Assembly (NCBI RefSeq): GCF_900589395.1
Contig: NZ_UUIS01000044.1
Span: forward strand, 122,438-186,437
Reading direction: 5' to 3'
Source of the DNA: Pseudomonas viridiflava
GTDB taxonomy: Bacteria > Pseudomonadota > Gammaproteobacteria > Pseudomonadales > Pseudomonadaceae
DNA: 64,000 nt
The notes under the pieces are model-generated. The model was not told the DNA's origin. It did no database searches and was given only the letters and a program-made list of their open reading frames with translations. Position numbers and translations under genes: made by a program. Shown here in pieces: positions 27,689 to 34,943 of the stretch (positions are counted from its first letter, which is position 1; each line of letters begins with the position of its first letter).

Positions 27689-29344
27689 CTACGCCACCAT
27701 CACAATGAACGCCACCAGGTTGCCCAGCAGCGACACCAGCGCCAGCGTACGCCAGACCTTGACCGGCTCGCGCTCCAGCCACGGTCGCGGGCGCGGGCTG
27801 ACCGTGCGGTGTTCACCGTGTTCCAGTTCCAGCAGCCATTGTTCGGCGGTTTCGAAGCGTTGCTCCGGTTCGGCCTGCAAGGCGTGGGTCAACTGATCGT
27901 TGAGCCACTCGGGCAGGTCGGGCCGATAGCGGCTGGCTGGGATCGGCACCGTGAAACGCCGGTGCTGGAAGGCTTCGATCTCGCCGTACGGGTATTGCCC
28001 GGTGAGCAGGAAATACAAGGTGACTGCCACCGCATACAGGTCCTGGCGAGGCGTGGGATCGGCGCCCTGAAAGGCTTCCGGGGCGATGAAGCTGGGCGTG
28101 CCGGGCAGATCGCCGGGGCTGCGGCTGGACAGCCCCGGGCAAAATGCCAGGCCGAAATCCAGCACGCGCAGCTCGCCATCGTCACCCAGCAGCAGGTTCT
28201 CCGGCTTGATGTCGCGGTGGATGATATTGCGCCGGTGCAGCAAGCCGACGGCGCGCAACAGACGGGCCGCCAGGTCTTGCCATTGCACCAGTGGCAGCGG
28301 ACCGGTGAGGGCAAACAGCGTGTCCAGCGTGTGCCCCGGGTACTGGCGCATCAGGTAGTACAGGTGCTGGCGCTCGGGCAGAGGGGGCGCTTCTGGAAAA
28401 TGTCGCCCGGCCACCCGGCGCAGGAACCATTCCTCCAGCAGCAGTGCTTGCCCGGCGCCGTCTTCATCGGCGCGGCTGGCCGGCAGGGTCTTGAGCAGCC
28501 AGGGCTGGCCACTGTTGTCGCTGACCCGATACAGCAGCGACTGGCGCGACTGGGCCAGCACGCTTTGCACCTGCCAGCCTTCAAAGCGCTGGCCGGGCTT
28601 GAGCGGCGGCGGCAGCGGCCATTGCTGCAACTGGCGCAAGGTATCACCCAGGTCATCGTGGCCCAGGTGGTCGACCTGCACCAGCAGGGCGCTGGCATTG
28701 TCCTGGCTGCCGGCCAGGTGGGCGGCGCCGACCAGCGCCCTGGCACAGGCTTGCAGGTCGTCGGTGTCGCTCAGGATCGAACGGATGCCCGGGTCGCCCA
28801 GGGTGGCCCAGACGCCATCGCTGACCAGCAGCAGGCGTTCGCCTTCGCGCAGCTCGCCATCCAGGTAATCCATGACCACGTACTGATCCAGCCCCAGCGC
28901 GCGCTTGAGCACATGGTTCATGTCCGGCTGCTCCCAGACATGCTCCTCGCTGATGCGTTGCAGGTGGCCGGCGTGCCAGCGATACACCCGGCAATCGCCG
29001 ACATGCGCCAGGGTAAAGCGCCGCCCGCGCAGCACCAGTGCGCTCAGTGTTGTCAGCAAGCCGTTGGCCAGCAGCCAGCGGTTCTGTGCCAGCAGCAGCT
29101 TGTCCAGCGCCTGGACGATGCTCCAAGTCTCAGGCGTAGCGTAGTAGTCCAGCGCCAGGGCCTGCAGGGTCGACTGCGCCGCCAGCGCGCCGTCGGCACA
29201 CTGGCTGACCCCGTCGGCCAGCGCGAACAGATAGCCTTTGCTGGCCGCCAGTGCCGGCACCGGCGTGACCAGGCGCAGCGCATCCTGGTTCTCGCTGCGC
29301 GGGCCACTGGCGCTGAATTGCGCACAACTCAGTTGCAGGGTCAT
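27689..29344 (-). CDS. PP2C phosphatase - Ser/Thr kinase fusion, C-terminally membrane anchored
   Basis: This is a 551-residue bifunctional protein. An N-terminal PP2C-type phosphatase (about residues 1-235) has FALADGVSQCADG, VGDCRVYRW, LLVSDGVWATLGD and GSQDNASAL, which supply the metal-binding aspartates. A Hanks-type kinase (about 255-530) has the lysine in LLKTLP, IIHRDIKPENLLL, VLDFGLAF and SFIAPEAF. The protein ends in a transmembrane helix (LALVSLLGNLVAFIVMVA). The gene lies 9 bases after narK on the same transcript, as in other Pseudomonas nitrate loci. The targets are unknown. A role in reversible phosphorylation of transporter or reductase is a reasonable guess from context only. 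Confidence 0.92.
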   Translation of the reverse strand: MTLQLSCAQFSASGPRSENQDALRLVTPVPALAASKGYLFALADGVSQCADGALAAQSTLQALALDYYATPETWSIVQALDKLLLAQNRWLLANGLLTTLSALVLRGRRFTLAHVGDCRVYRWHAGHLQRISEEHVWEQPDMNHVLKRALGLDQYVVMDYLDGELREGERLLLVSDGVWATLGDPGIRSILSDTDDLQACARALVGAAHLAGSQDNASALLVQVDHLGHDDLGDTLRQLQQWPLPPPLKPGQRFEGWQVQSVLAQSRQSLLYRVSDNSGQPWLLKTLPASRADEDGAGQALLLEEWFLRRVAGRHFPEAPPLPERQHLYYLMRQYPGHTLDTLFALTGPLPLVQWQDLAARLLRAVGLLHRRNIIHRDIKPENLLLGDDGELRVLDFGLAFCPGLSSRSPGDLPGTPSFIAPEAFQGADPTPRQDLYAVAVTLYFLLTGQYPYGEIEAFQHRRFTVPIPASRYRPDLPEWLNDQLTHALQAEPEQRFETAEQWLLELEHGEHRTVSPRPRPWLEREPVKVWRTLALVSLLGNLVAFIVMVA

Positions 29345-29353
29345 GCGCGGGGC

Positions 29354-30565
29354 TCAGACCCGGGCCGCGGTCACGGCGGCCGAACCCCAAGTGGTGCGCC
29401 AGCGGCGCTTGACGTTGAGCAGGCCGAACCAGGCCAGCACGGCCAGGCCGGCAAACAGCCACAGGCCCAACTGGTAGTCGCCGGTGTGCTGCTTGATGGT
29501 GCCCAGGCCTGCCGCCAGGAAAAAGCCGCCGATGCCGCCGGCCATGCCGATCAGCCCGGTCATGACGCCGATTTCCTTGCGAAAGCGCTGTGGCACCAAC
29601 TGGAACACCGCGCCGTTGCCGGCGCCCAGGCCCAGCATGGCAGCCACGAACAGCGCCAGCGCCGCCCAGGAGCTGGGCAGGTTGAAGCCCACGGCGGCAA
29701 TGCCGATGGCGGCGACCATGTACATCGCGGTCAGGGTGCGGATGCCACCGTAACGGTCAGCCAGCGCACCGCCCAGGGGACGCATCAGGCTGCCACCGAA
29801 CACGCAGGCGGCGGTGTAGTAGCCGGCGGTGATCGGGCTCAGGCCGTACTGGTCATTGAAATAACCGGGCAGGGCGCTGGCCAGGCCGATGAAGCCGCCG
29901 AAGGTCACGCTGTAGAAGAACATGAACCACCAACTGTCGCGGTCGCCCAGCGCCTTGAAGTAGTCGGTCATGGACTTGGGCTTGCTGCGTTGCGGTGCGT
30001 TGCGAGCCATCAGGGTAAAGGCGATCAGGGTCAGCACCAGTGGAATCAGCGCCAGGCCGAACACGTTGCCCCAGCCGAAGCTGGCGGCCAGTACCGGGGC
30101 AATCAAGGCCGCCAGCACGGTGCCGGAGTTGCCGGCGCCGGCAATGCCCATGGCCTTGCCCTGGTGTTGCGGCGGGTACCACTGCGAGGCCAGCGGCAAG
30201 GCCACGGCAAAGGACGCACCGGCCATGCCCAGGAACAGGCCCAGCAGCAGCGCCTGCTCATAGGTGTGGATGCCCAGTTGCCAGGCCACGAACAGCGCCA
30301 CGATGACGATGACCTGGCCGATGATGCCGGCGGTCTTGGGGGACAACTGGTCGGCCAGCATGCCCATCACGAAGCGCAGCACGGCGCCCGCCAGGATCGG
30401 GGTTGCGACCATCAGGCCGCGTTGCTGGGTGGTCAATTGCAGGTCGGCGGCAATCTGGACCGCCATGGGCCCGAGCAGGTACCAGACCATGAAGCTCAGG
30501 TCGAAGTACAAAAAGGCTGCAAAAAGGGTCGGTCTGTGCCCGGCCTTCCAGAAACTTGTATCCAT
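29354..30565 (-). CDS. narK: Nitrate/nitrite transporter, MFS NarK/NasA family
   Basis: This is a 403-residue major-facilitator protein with about 12 membrane helices. Family features are GMAGASFAVALPLASQWYPP and GIAGAGNSGTVLAALI (nitrate signature region, helix 5) and GAGNGAVFQLVPQRF (the second signature, helix 11). The ATG at 30565 is preceded on the minus strand by GATGAGGTGTGCA, a good ribosome binding site. Longer in-frame starts would run into the leader terminator. It imports nitrate for the assimilatory reductase encoded in the next unit. It is transcribed with the phosphatase-kinase gene behind a sigma-54-type promoter and a NasT-type leader. Confidence 0.93.
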   Translation of the reverse strand: MDTSFWKAGHRPTLFAAFLYFDLSFMVWYLLGPMAVQIAADLQLTTQQRGLMVATPILAGAVLRFVMGMLADQLSPKTAGIIGQVIVIVALFVAWQLGIHTYEQALLLGLFLGMAGASFAVALPLASQWYPPQHQGKAMGIAGAGNSGTVLAALIAPVLAASFGWGNVFGLALIPLVLTLIAFTLMARNAPQRSKPKSMTDYFKALGDRDSWWFMFFYSVTFGGFIGLASALPGYFNDQYGLSPITAGYYTAACVFGGSLMRPLGGALADRYGGIRTLTAMYMVAAIGIAAVGFNLPSSWAALALFVAAMLGLGAGNGAVFQLVPQRFRKEIGVMTGLIGMAGGIGGFFLAAGLGTIKQHTGDYQLGLWLFAGLAVLAWFGLLNVKRRWRTTWGSAAVTAARV

Positions 30566-30690
30566 TGCACACCTCATCATCTGCCAGAAGTAGGTCGTCG
30601 GGGTCATGGCCACGACGTGGAAGTTGTCGGTTCTCGGGGTGCGCACAGGACACGCCGGCGGCACCACCCCTCATCGCTGAGGCCAGAACG

Positions 30691-30779
30691 CAAAAGACGC
30701 CGCGTCTCGAGTTCGCTGCGCAGCGAAAGGAGAGGGCGACGTCTTTGTCGTATGTGTGGGGGCAACCGCCGTTGGCTAC
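30691..30779 (-). promoter_or_regulatory. NasT-type antitermination leader of narK
   Basis: On the minus strand, P1 (30779-30762) is GUAGCC-[AACGGC]-GGUUGC. After 11 bases, P2 (30750-30737) is CGAC-[AAAGAC]-GUCG. The terminator 5' arm AAAGACGUCGC (30746-30736) pairs over 11 positions with GCGGCGUCUUU near 30692-30702, followed by U residues. P2 and the terminator overlap. Both hexaloops have A1 and G4. This is the same plan as the leader at 27459-27545. Confidence 0.82.
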
Positions 30780-30794
30780 CTGCAGTAGGGATGT

Positions 30795-30810
30795 AGCAAG
30801 AGCCGGGCCA
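30795..30810 (-). promoter_or_regulatory. Sigma-54-type promoter of narK
   Basis: The minus strand reads TGGCCCGGCTCTTGCT, a 15 of 16 match to TGGCACG-N4-TTGCW with GG-N10-GC spacing. Transcription would begin about six bases before hairpin P1. Confidence 0.78.
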
Positions 30811-30825
30811 TCTTGTGTTCAAGCC

Positions 30826-30852
30826 CCGTAGGAGCGGCTTGAGCCGCGAAAA
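30826..30852. repeat. REP-like palindromic element
   Basis: CCGTAGGAGCGGCTTGAGCC followed by GCGAA is the common form of Pseudomonas extragenic palindromes. GCGGCTTGAGCCGC folds on itself. It lies between nasT and the narK promoter. Only one copy was recognised in the window. Confidence 0.75.
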
Positions 30853-30978
30853 TACAGGCCTGGGGTGATCTTTTCCCGGCTGAAGCGGTTCGCCGCCTGG
30901 CCGGTTCTACAGGTCGAGGGACGCCTCATCAGGGCGCAATCGGCTGCTGGTGTGAGACGTTTCGGGTCATTTGCGGCG

Positions 30979-31554
30979 TTAGCCGAGCATTTCGCTCATG
31001 GCGATGATCTGTTCGGCCACCTGGATCAGTTTCTGCTGGCGGCTCATGGCCTGGCGGCGCATGAGGGTGTAGGCCTCTTCTTCGTTGCAATGCTTCATCT
31101 TCATCAAGAGGCCCTTGGCCAGTTCGATGCGTTTGCGCTCGGCCAGTTGCTGGTCGCGGGCCACCAGTTGTGCGCGCAGGGCCTGGTCACTTTCGAAGCG
31201 GGCCATGGCCACGTCCAGGATTGGTTGCAGGCGCTGGGCATGGATGCCTTCGACAATATAGGCACTGACCCCTGACTTGATCGCCTGGCGCATCACGCCG
31301 GGGTCATGTTCGTCGGTGAACATCACAATCGGCCGTGGCAGGTCGCGGGTGACCAGCACCACCTGCTCCATCACATCGCGGCCGGGTGATTCGGTGTCGA
31401 TGAGGATCACGTCAGGGCGCAGGGCCTCGACCCGCGCCGGCAGGTCGATACTCAGGCCCGACTCGTCGATGACCTCGAAGCCGGCTTCGCTCAGGGCCGC
31501 TTTGAGACGCCCGACTTTCTTGGGGGTGTCATTGATCAGCAGGATTCTCAGCAT
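30979..31554 (-). CDS. nasT: Response-regulator-like antiterminator NasT (ANTAR domain)
   Basis: This is a 191-residue protein. An N-terminal receiver-like domain (LRILLINDTPKKVGRLKAAL, about 1-120) is followed by a C-terminal ANTAR RNA-binding domain (about 130-185, RIELAKGLLMKMKHCNEEEAYTLM in parts). NasT binds twin-hairpin leader RNAs and prevents terminator formation when released from the nitrate sensor NasS. It lies 13 bases downstream of nasS in one unit. Two adjacent ATG codons (31557, 31554) are possible starts. Three candidate targets are present in this window, including the leader of its own operon. Confidence 0.94.
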   Translation of the reverse strand: MLRILLINDTPKKVGRLKAALSEAGFEVIDESGLSIDLPARVEALRPDVILIDTESPGRDVMEQVVLVTRDLPRPIVMFTDEHDPGVMRQAIKSGVSAYIVEGIHAQRLQPILDVAMARFESDQALRAQLVARDQQLAERKRIELAKGLLMKMKHCNEEEAYTLMRRQAMSRQQKLIQVAEQIIAMSEMLG

Positions 31555-31567
31555 CATCGCGTGCCTC

Positions 31568-32779
31568 TCAACGGGCGGCGATGGCGGGCGCGCCATCGAT
31601 CCGCGAATGCAGGGAAAAACTGCGCGCGTAGCCGGCAGGGTCGCTGCCGTCCCAGATGCGTCCGTCGATCAACTGACTGCTGCGCAGTGGGCTTTGCGGC
31701 ACCGCAATGCCCAGTGCCGCCGCGGCCTCGCGGTACAGCTCCAGCTGGTGAACACGACGGGCCACGGCCAGGTAGTCGGGGTCTTCACGCAACAGGCCCC
31801 AGCGGCGGAACTGGGTCATGAACCACATGCCGTCGGACAGCCACGGAAAAGTCACCTGGCCGTCATTGAACAGGCGCAGGGCGTGTGGATCCTGCCAGCT
31901 GTTGCCCAGCCCGTCCTGATAATGCCCCAGCAGGCGCGGTTCGATGCAGTCCAGCGGGGTGTCGAGGTAATCGGCGCCACTGAGCAATTGCGCGGTGCTG
32001 CGGCGGTTTTCCGTGCTTTGCTCGATAAAGCGGCTGGCTTCGAGCACCGCCATGGTCAAGGCGCGTGCAGTGTTGGGGTTCTGTTGGACAAATTCGCGGG
32101 TGCAGCCCAGTACCTTGCCGGGATGGTCGGGCCAGATCGACTGGCTGGTGGCCAGGGTAAAGCCCAGTTTCTGCTGCACGGCACTGGCGCCCCAGGGCTC
32201 GCCGACGCAGCAGCCATCGATGCGTCCGGCCTGCAGGTGCGCGACCATCAGCGGCGGCGGCACCACCACGCTGTCGACATCGTCAAGCGGGTGGATGCCC
32301 TGGCTGGCCAGCCAGTAATTGAGCCACATGGCATGGTTGCCAGTGGGGAAAGTCTGGGCAAAGGTCAGCTTTGCACCTCGATGGTGCGCGGTGCGCTCCA
32401 GTGCTTCAGGGCTGGTCACCCCGGCCTCTTGCAAGCCTCGCGACAGGTTGATGCACTGGCCGTTCTGGTTCAGGCCCATCAGGATGGCCATGTCGGCCGC
32501 GGCGCCACCGCTGATGCCCAGTTGCATGGCATAGATCAGGCCATACAGGCTGTGGGCGGCGTGCAACTGGCCGCTGACCAGGCGGTCGCGCAGGTTGGCC
32601 CAGGAGGCCTGGCGCTTGAGGTTGAGTGTCAGGCCGTAGGGCTGGGCAAATCCCTGTGTGGCCGCGACCACCAGCGAGGCGCAGTCGGTCAGGGCCATGA
32701 AGCCTATGTCAATGCTGTTCATTTCGGGGGCATCGCTGCCCGCCACCCAGTCCAGGGCATTGCTTGATCGTTGGTTCAT
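31568..32779 (-). CDS. nasS: Nitrate/nitrite sensor NasS (periplasmic-binding-protein-like, cytoplasmic)
   Basis: This 403-residue protein has the NrtA/NasS substrate-binding fold and no signal peptide (starts [16 protein letters not shown]), consistent with a cytoplasmic sensor. Family stretches include [33 protein letters not shown] and [14 protein letters not shown]. NasS holds NasT inactive without nitrate or nitrite and releases it when ligand binds. The ATG at 32779 is used because longer in-frame starts would overlap the terminator hairpin of its own leader. It forms an operon with nasT. Confidence 0.93.
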   Translation of the reverse strand: MNQRSSNALDWVAGSDAPEMNSIDIGFMALTDCASLVVAATQGFAQPYGLTLNLKRQASWANLRDRLVSGQLHAAHSLYGLIYAMQLGISGGAAADMAILMGLNQNGQCINLSRGLQEAGVTSPEALERTAHHRGAKLTFAQTFPTGNHAMWLNYWLASQGIHPLDDVDSVVVPPPLMVAHLQAGRIDGCCVGEPWGASAVQQKLGFTLATSQSIWPDHPGKVLGCTREFVQQNPNTARALTMAVLEASRFIEQSTENRRSTAQLLSGADYLDTPLDCIEPRLLGHYQDGLGNSWQDPHALRLFNDGQVTFPWLSDGMWFMTQFRRWGLLREDPDYLAVARRVHQLELYREAAAALGIAVPQSPLRSSQLIDGRIWDGSDPAGYARSFSLHSRIDGAPAIAAR

Positions 32780-32798
32780 GGGCTTTTCAGGTGTCCAT

Positions 32799-32877
32799 AA
32801 AAAAGCGTCGCCGGGCCGACTGCTTGCGCAGCGAGCCACAACGACGCCAGTGTCGATGCCCAGCGGCGACGTTGCCG
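32799..32877 (-). promoter_or_regulatory. NasT-type antitermination leader of nasS-nasT (autoregulatory)
   Basis: On the minus strand, P1 (32877-32864) is CGGC-[AACGUC]-GCCG. After 8 bases, P2 (32855-32842) is CGAC-[ACUGGC]-GUCG. The terminator 5' arm GCGUCG (32847-32842) pairs with CGACGC before six U residues (32804-32799). P2 overlaps the terminator arm. Both loops show A1 and G4. This predicts that NasT controls its own operon. Confidence 0.78.
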
Positions 32878-32896
32878 AGGGTGCTGAAGCGATTGA

Positions 32897-32912
32897 AGCA
32901 AGGCATGTGCCA
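32897..32912 (-). promoter_or_regulatory. Sigma-54-type promoter of nasS-nasT
   Basis: The minus strand reads TGGCACATGCCTTGCT, matching TGGCACG-N4-TTGCW at 15 of 16 positions with GG-N10-GC. The predicted start is about ten bases before hairpin P1. Confidence 0.78.
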
Positions 32913-33002
32913 CCCTCCAGGTCAGGGGAGTTCTCGCTTAGCAGGCCATCGACCGTCTATAATCGCCGCCTGACTTCAGCCGCTCACGAGCCTTGCCCGC
33001 CC

Positions 33003-34028
33003 ATGTACAACCTGGCCCGCCAGTTACTGTTCAAACTCTCCCCGGAAACCTCACATGACCTGTCCCTGGACCTGATCGGCGCCGGTGGCCGGCTGGGCCT
33101 CAACGGCCTGCTGAGCAAGGCGCCCGCGCAGTTGCCGGTCACCGTCATGGGCATCCGCTTCGCCAACCCGGTCGGCCTGGCCGCAGGCCTGGACAAGAAC
33201 GGCACGGCCATCGACGGCTTTGCCCAACTCGGTTTCGGCTTTGTCGAGGTGGGCACCGTAACCCCGCGCCCGCAGCCAGGCAACCCCAAGCCGCGCCTGT
33301 TCCGCCTGCCGCAGGCACAGGGCATCATCAATCGCATGGGCTTCAACAACCTGGGCGTTGACCACCTGCTGTCGCGGGTCAAGGCCGCTCAATACCGGGG
33401 CGTGCTGGGCATCAACATCGGCAAGAACTTCGACACCCCGGTCGAGCGCGCGGTGGACGACTACCTGATCTGCCTGGACAAGGTCTATGACCATGCCAGC
33501 TACGTGACTGTCAACGTCAGCTCGCCCAATACCCCGGGCTTGCGCAGCCTGCAGTTCGGCGACTCGCTCAAGCAATTGCTCGATGCCCTGAGCGTGCGCC
33601 AGGAAGCGCTGACCCAGCAATACGGCAAGCGCGTGCCGTTGGCGATCAAGATTGCCCCGGACATGACCGACGAAGAAACCGTGCTGGTCGCCGGTGCCTT
33701 GCTCGACTCGGGCATGGATGCGGTGATCGCCACCAACACCACCCTGAGCCGTGAAGGCGTTGAGGGACTGTTGCACGCCAATGAGGCCGGTGGCCTGTCG
33801 GGCGCACCGGTGCGGGAAAAGAGCACCCACACGGTCAAGGTGCTGGCCGGTGAGCTGGCCGGGCGCCTGCCGATCATTGCCGCCGGGGGCATTACCGAAG
33901 GTCGTCATGCTGCCGAAAAAATCGAAGCGGGTGCCAGTCTGGTACAGATCTATTCGGGCTTCATCTACAAGGGGCCGGAGCTGATTCGCCAGTCGGTCGA
34001 TGCCATCGCGGCCTTGCCGCGCCGCTGA
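33003..34028 (+). CDS. pyrD: Dihydroorotate dehydrogenase (quinone), class 2
   Basis: This 341-residue flavoenzyme oxidises dihydroorotate to orotate in pyrimidine synthesis, passing electrons to quinone. The N-terminal helix pair ([20 protein letters not shown]) for membrane and quinone contact marks class 2. FMN and substrate motifs include [33 protein letters not shown] (catalytic serine) and YSGFIYKGP. The start is at ATG 33003, giving the standard N terminus. It is divergent from nasS and convergent with rmf, the usual Pseudomonas setting. Confidence 0.97.
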   Translation: MYNLARQLLFKLSPETSHDLSLDLIGAGGRLGLNGLLSKAPAQLPVTVMGIRFANPVGLAAGLDKNGTAIDGFAQLGFGFVEVGTVTPRPQPGNPKPRLFRLPQAQGIINRMGFNNLGVDHLLSRVKAAQYRGVLGINIGKNFDTPVERAVDDYLICLDKVYDHASYVTVNVSSPNTPGLRSLQFGDSLKQLLDALSVRQEALTQQYGKRVPLAIKIAPDMTDEETVLVAGALLDSGMDAVIATNTTLSREGVEGLLHANEAGGLSGAPVREKSTHTVKVLAGELAGRLPIIAAGGITEGRHAAEKIEAGASLVQIYSGFIYKGPELIRQSVDAIAALPRR

Positions 34029-34042
34029 GCAAGCGCGGGCAT

Positions 34043-34074
34043 AAAAAAGGGGCTCCTTGAAAAAGGAGCCCCTG
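34043..34074 (-). terminator. Terminator between pyrD and rmf
   Basis: AGGGGCTCCTT pairs with AAGGAGCCCCT. A run of A residues precedes it on the plus strand, so the minus-strand (rmf) transcript ends in a T run. It may also stop pyrD transcripts. Confidence 0.9.
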
Positions 34075-34168
34075 GGCCTGTGGCCCGCCGCCCGGTGGAG
34101 GCGGTGATTACGCTAATGCTAAAAGGGTCAAACAGAAATTTTGATGGACTGCTCGGAAGTTGATTACC

Positions 34169-34384
34169 TCATCCGACTGCGTGAAGTTCGTTGAGCCTGT
34201 GGATTCCCGCAGTGCCGGTCATACCGTCCCACTGGTCGCCGCGTCCTTCGCGCCAACCATTGATCCACGCCTGACGCACCGACGGCAGAGTAAATGGGCA
34301 AAGCTCACGGGATTTACCACTAACGCCGTATTGATATCCGCGCAAAAATGCTCTTTCCAACGGATCACGCTTAAGTCTTCTCAT
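34169..34384 (-). CDS. rmf: Ribosome modulation factor
   Basis: This 71-residue basic protein starts MRRLKRDPLERAFLRGYQYG and ends with IHRLNELHAVG. It matches RMF along its full length (CPFTLPSVRQAWINGWREGR is the conserved middle). RMF dimerises 70S ribosomes to inactive 100S particles in stationary phase or stress. The ATG at 34384 gives the standard length; an upstream extension is not conserved in character. The gene lies between pyrD and rlmKL as in other Pseudomonas, with a long upstream region that probably carries a long 5' leader. Confidence 0.96.
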   Translation of the reverse strand: MRRLKRDPLERAFLRGYQYGVSGKSRELCPFTLPSVRQAWINGWREGRGDQWDGMTGTAGIHRLNELHAVG

Positions 34385-34943
34385 AGGGTGTTGCCCTCGT
34401 TTGTTGACTGTAATGTCCATGGACCTCATGTCGAGGTCTGACAGAAATCTTCTGCCATGTCTGCCCGCTGCCGGCGTCACGGGCGAGGTGCCATCACCGT
34501 TGCGGTGAAGGCCTGAGACGATTTCTAACCAATGCACGACACGCTGTGAATGATCGATTTGTCATAAGCGCGTCACATTTAGGTCTTAGCAGTGCTAAGG
34601 GTAAATGTGTTTCATCCGTGAATCAGGTAATAACCCAAGCACCGCAAGGAGTTGCGTAACAGGTGAGAGAATCTTGCGCTGATCGGTAATGGCTGAATGC
34701 TTTTAGTTTTTATTCGACGAAGGGTCGGAATGTGACTTCATATGTCTCTAATCTTCCGGCTCACTGAGCGGTGTGTAACACCCCGTTGAAGGAAATTTAC
34801 ACACTGTCGCGACAAGGCTCCTGATTGTCGCGATGGACCGGCACACGTTATGTGCCACGCAGGCGCTGTCTGAAAAGCGTCTGTCTTGAATCTGGCCGGG
34901 CAATGCGTTGCCCGCCGCTGACGGCTCAGGCCCTGGAATACAT
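34385..34943. other. 559-base divergent intergenic region, rmf / rlmKL
   Basis: No supported gene is present. The region is richer in A/T than its surroundings and must hold the promoters of rmf (minus) and rlmKL (plus). Visible structures are the inverted repeat CTTAGCAGTGCTAAG near 34592, the hairpin GGTGTGTAACACC near 34771, two TGTCGCGA copies near 34807-34842, and a CGGGCAATGCGTTGCCCG hairpin near 34898. Confidence 0.6.

Noticed and set aside
27593..30796. 1067-codon open frame on the plus strand
   Set aside because: Antisense to the phosphatase-kinase and narK genes and across the narK leader. Low-complexity Gln/Ala/Gly/His composition.
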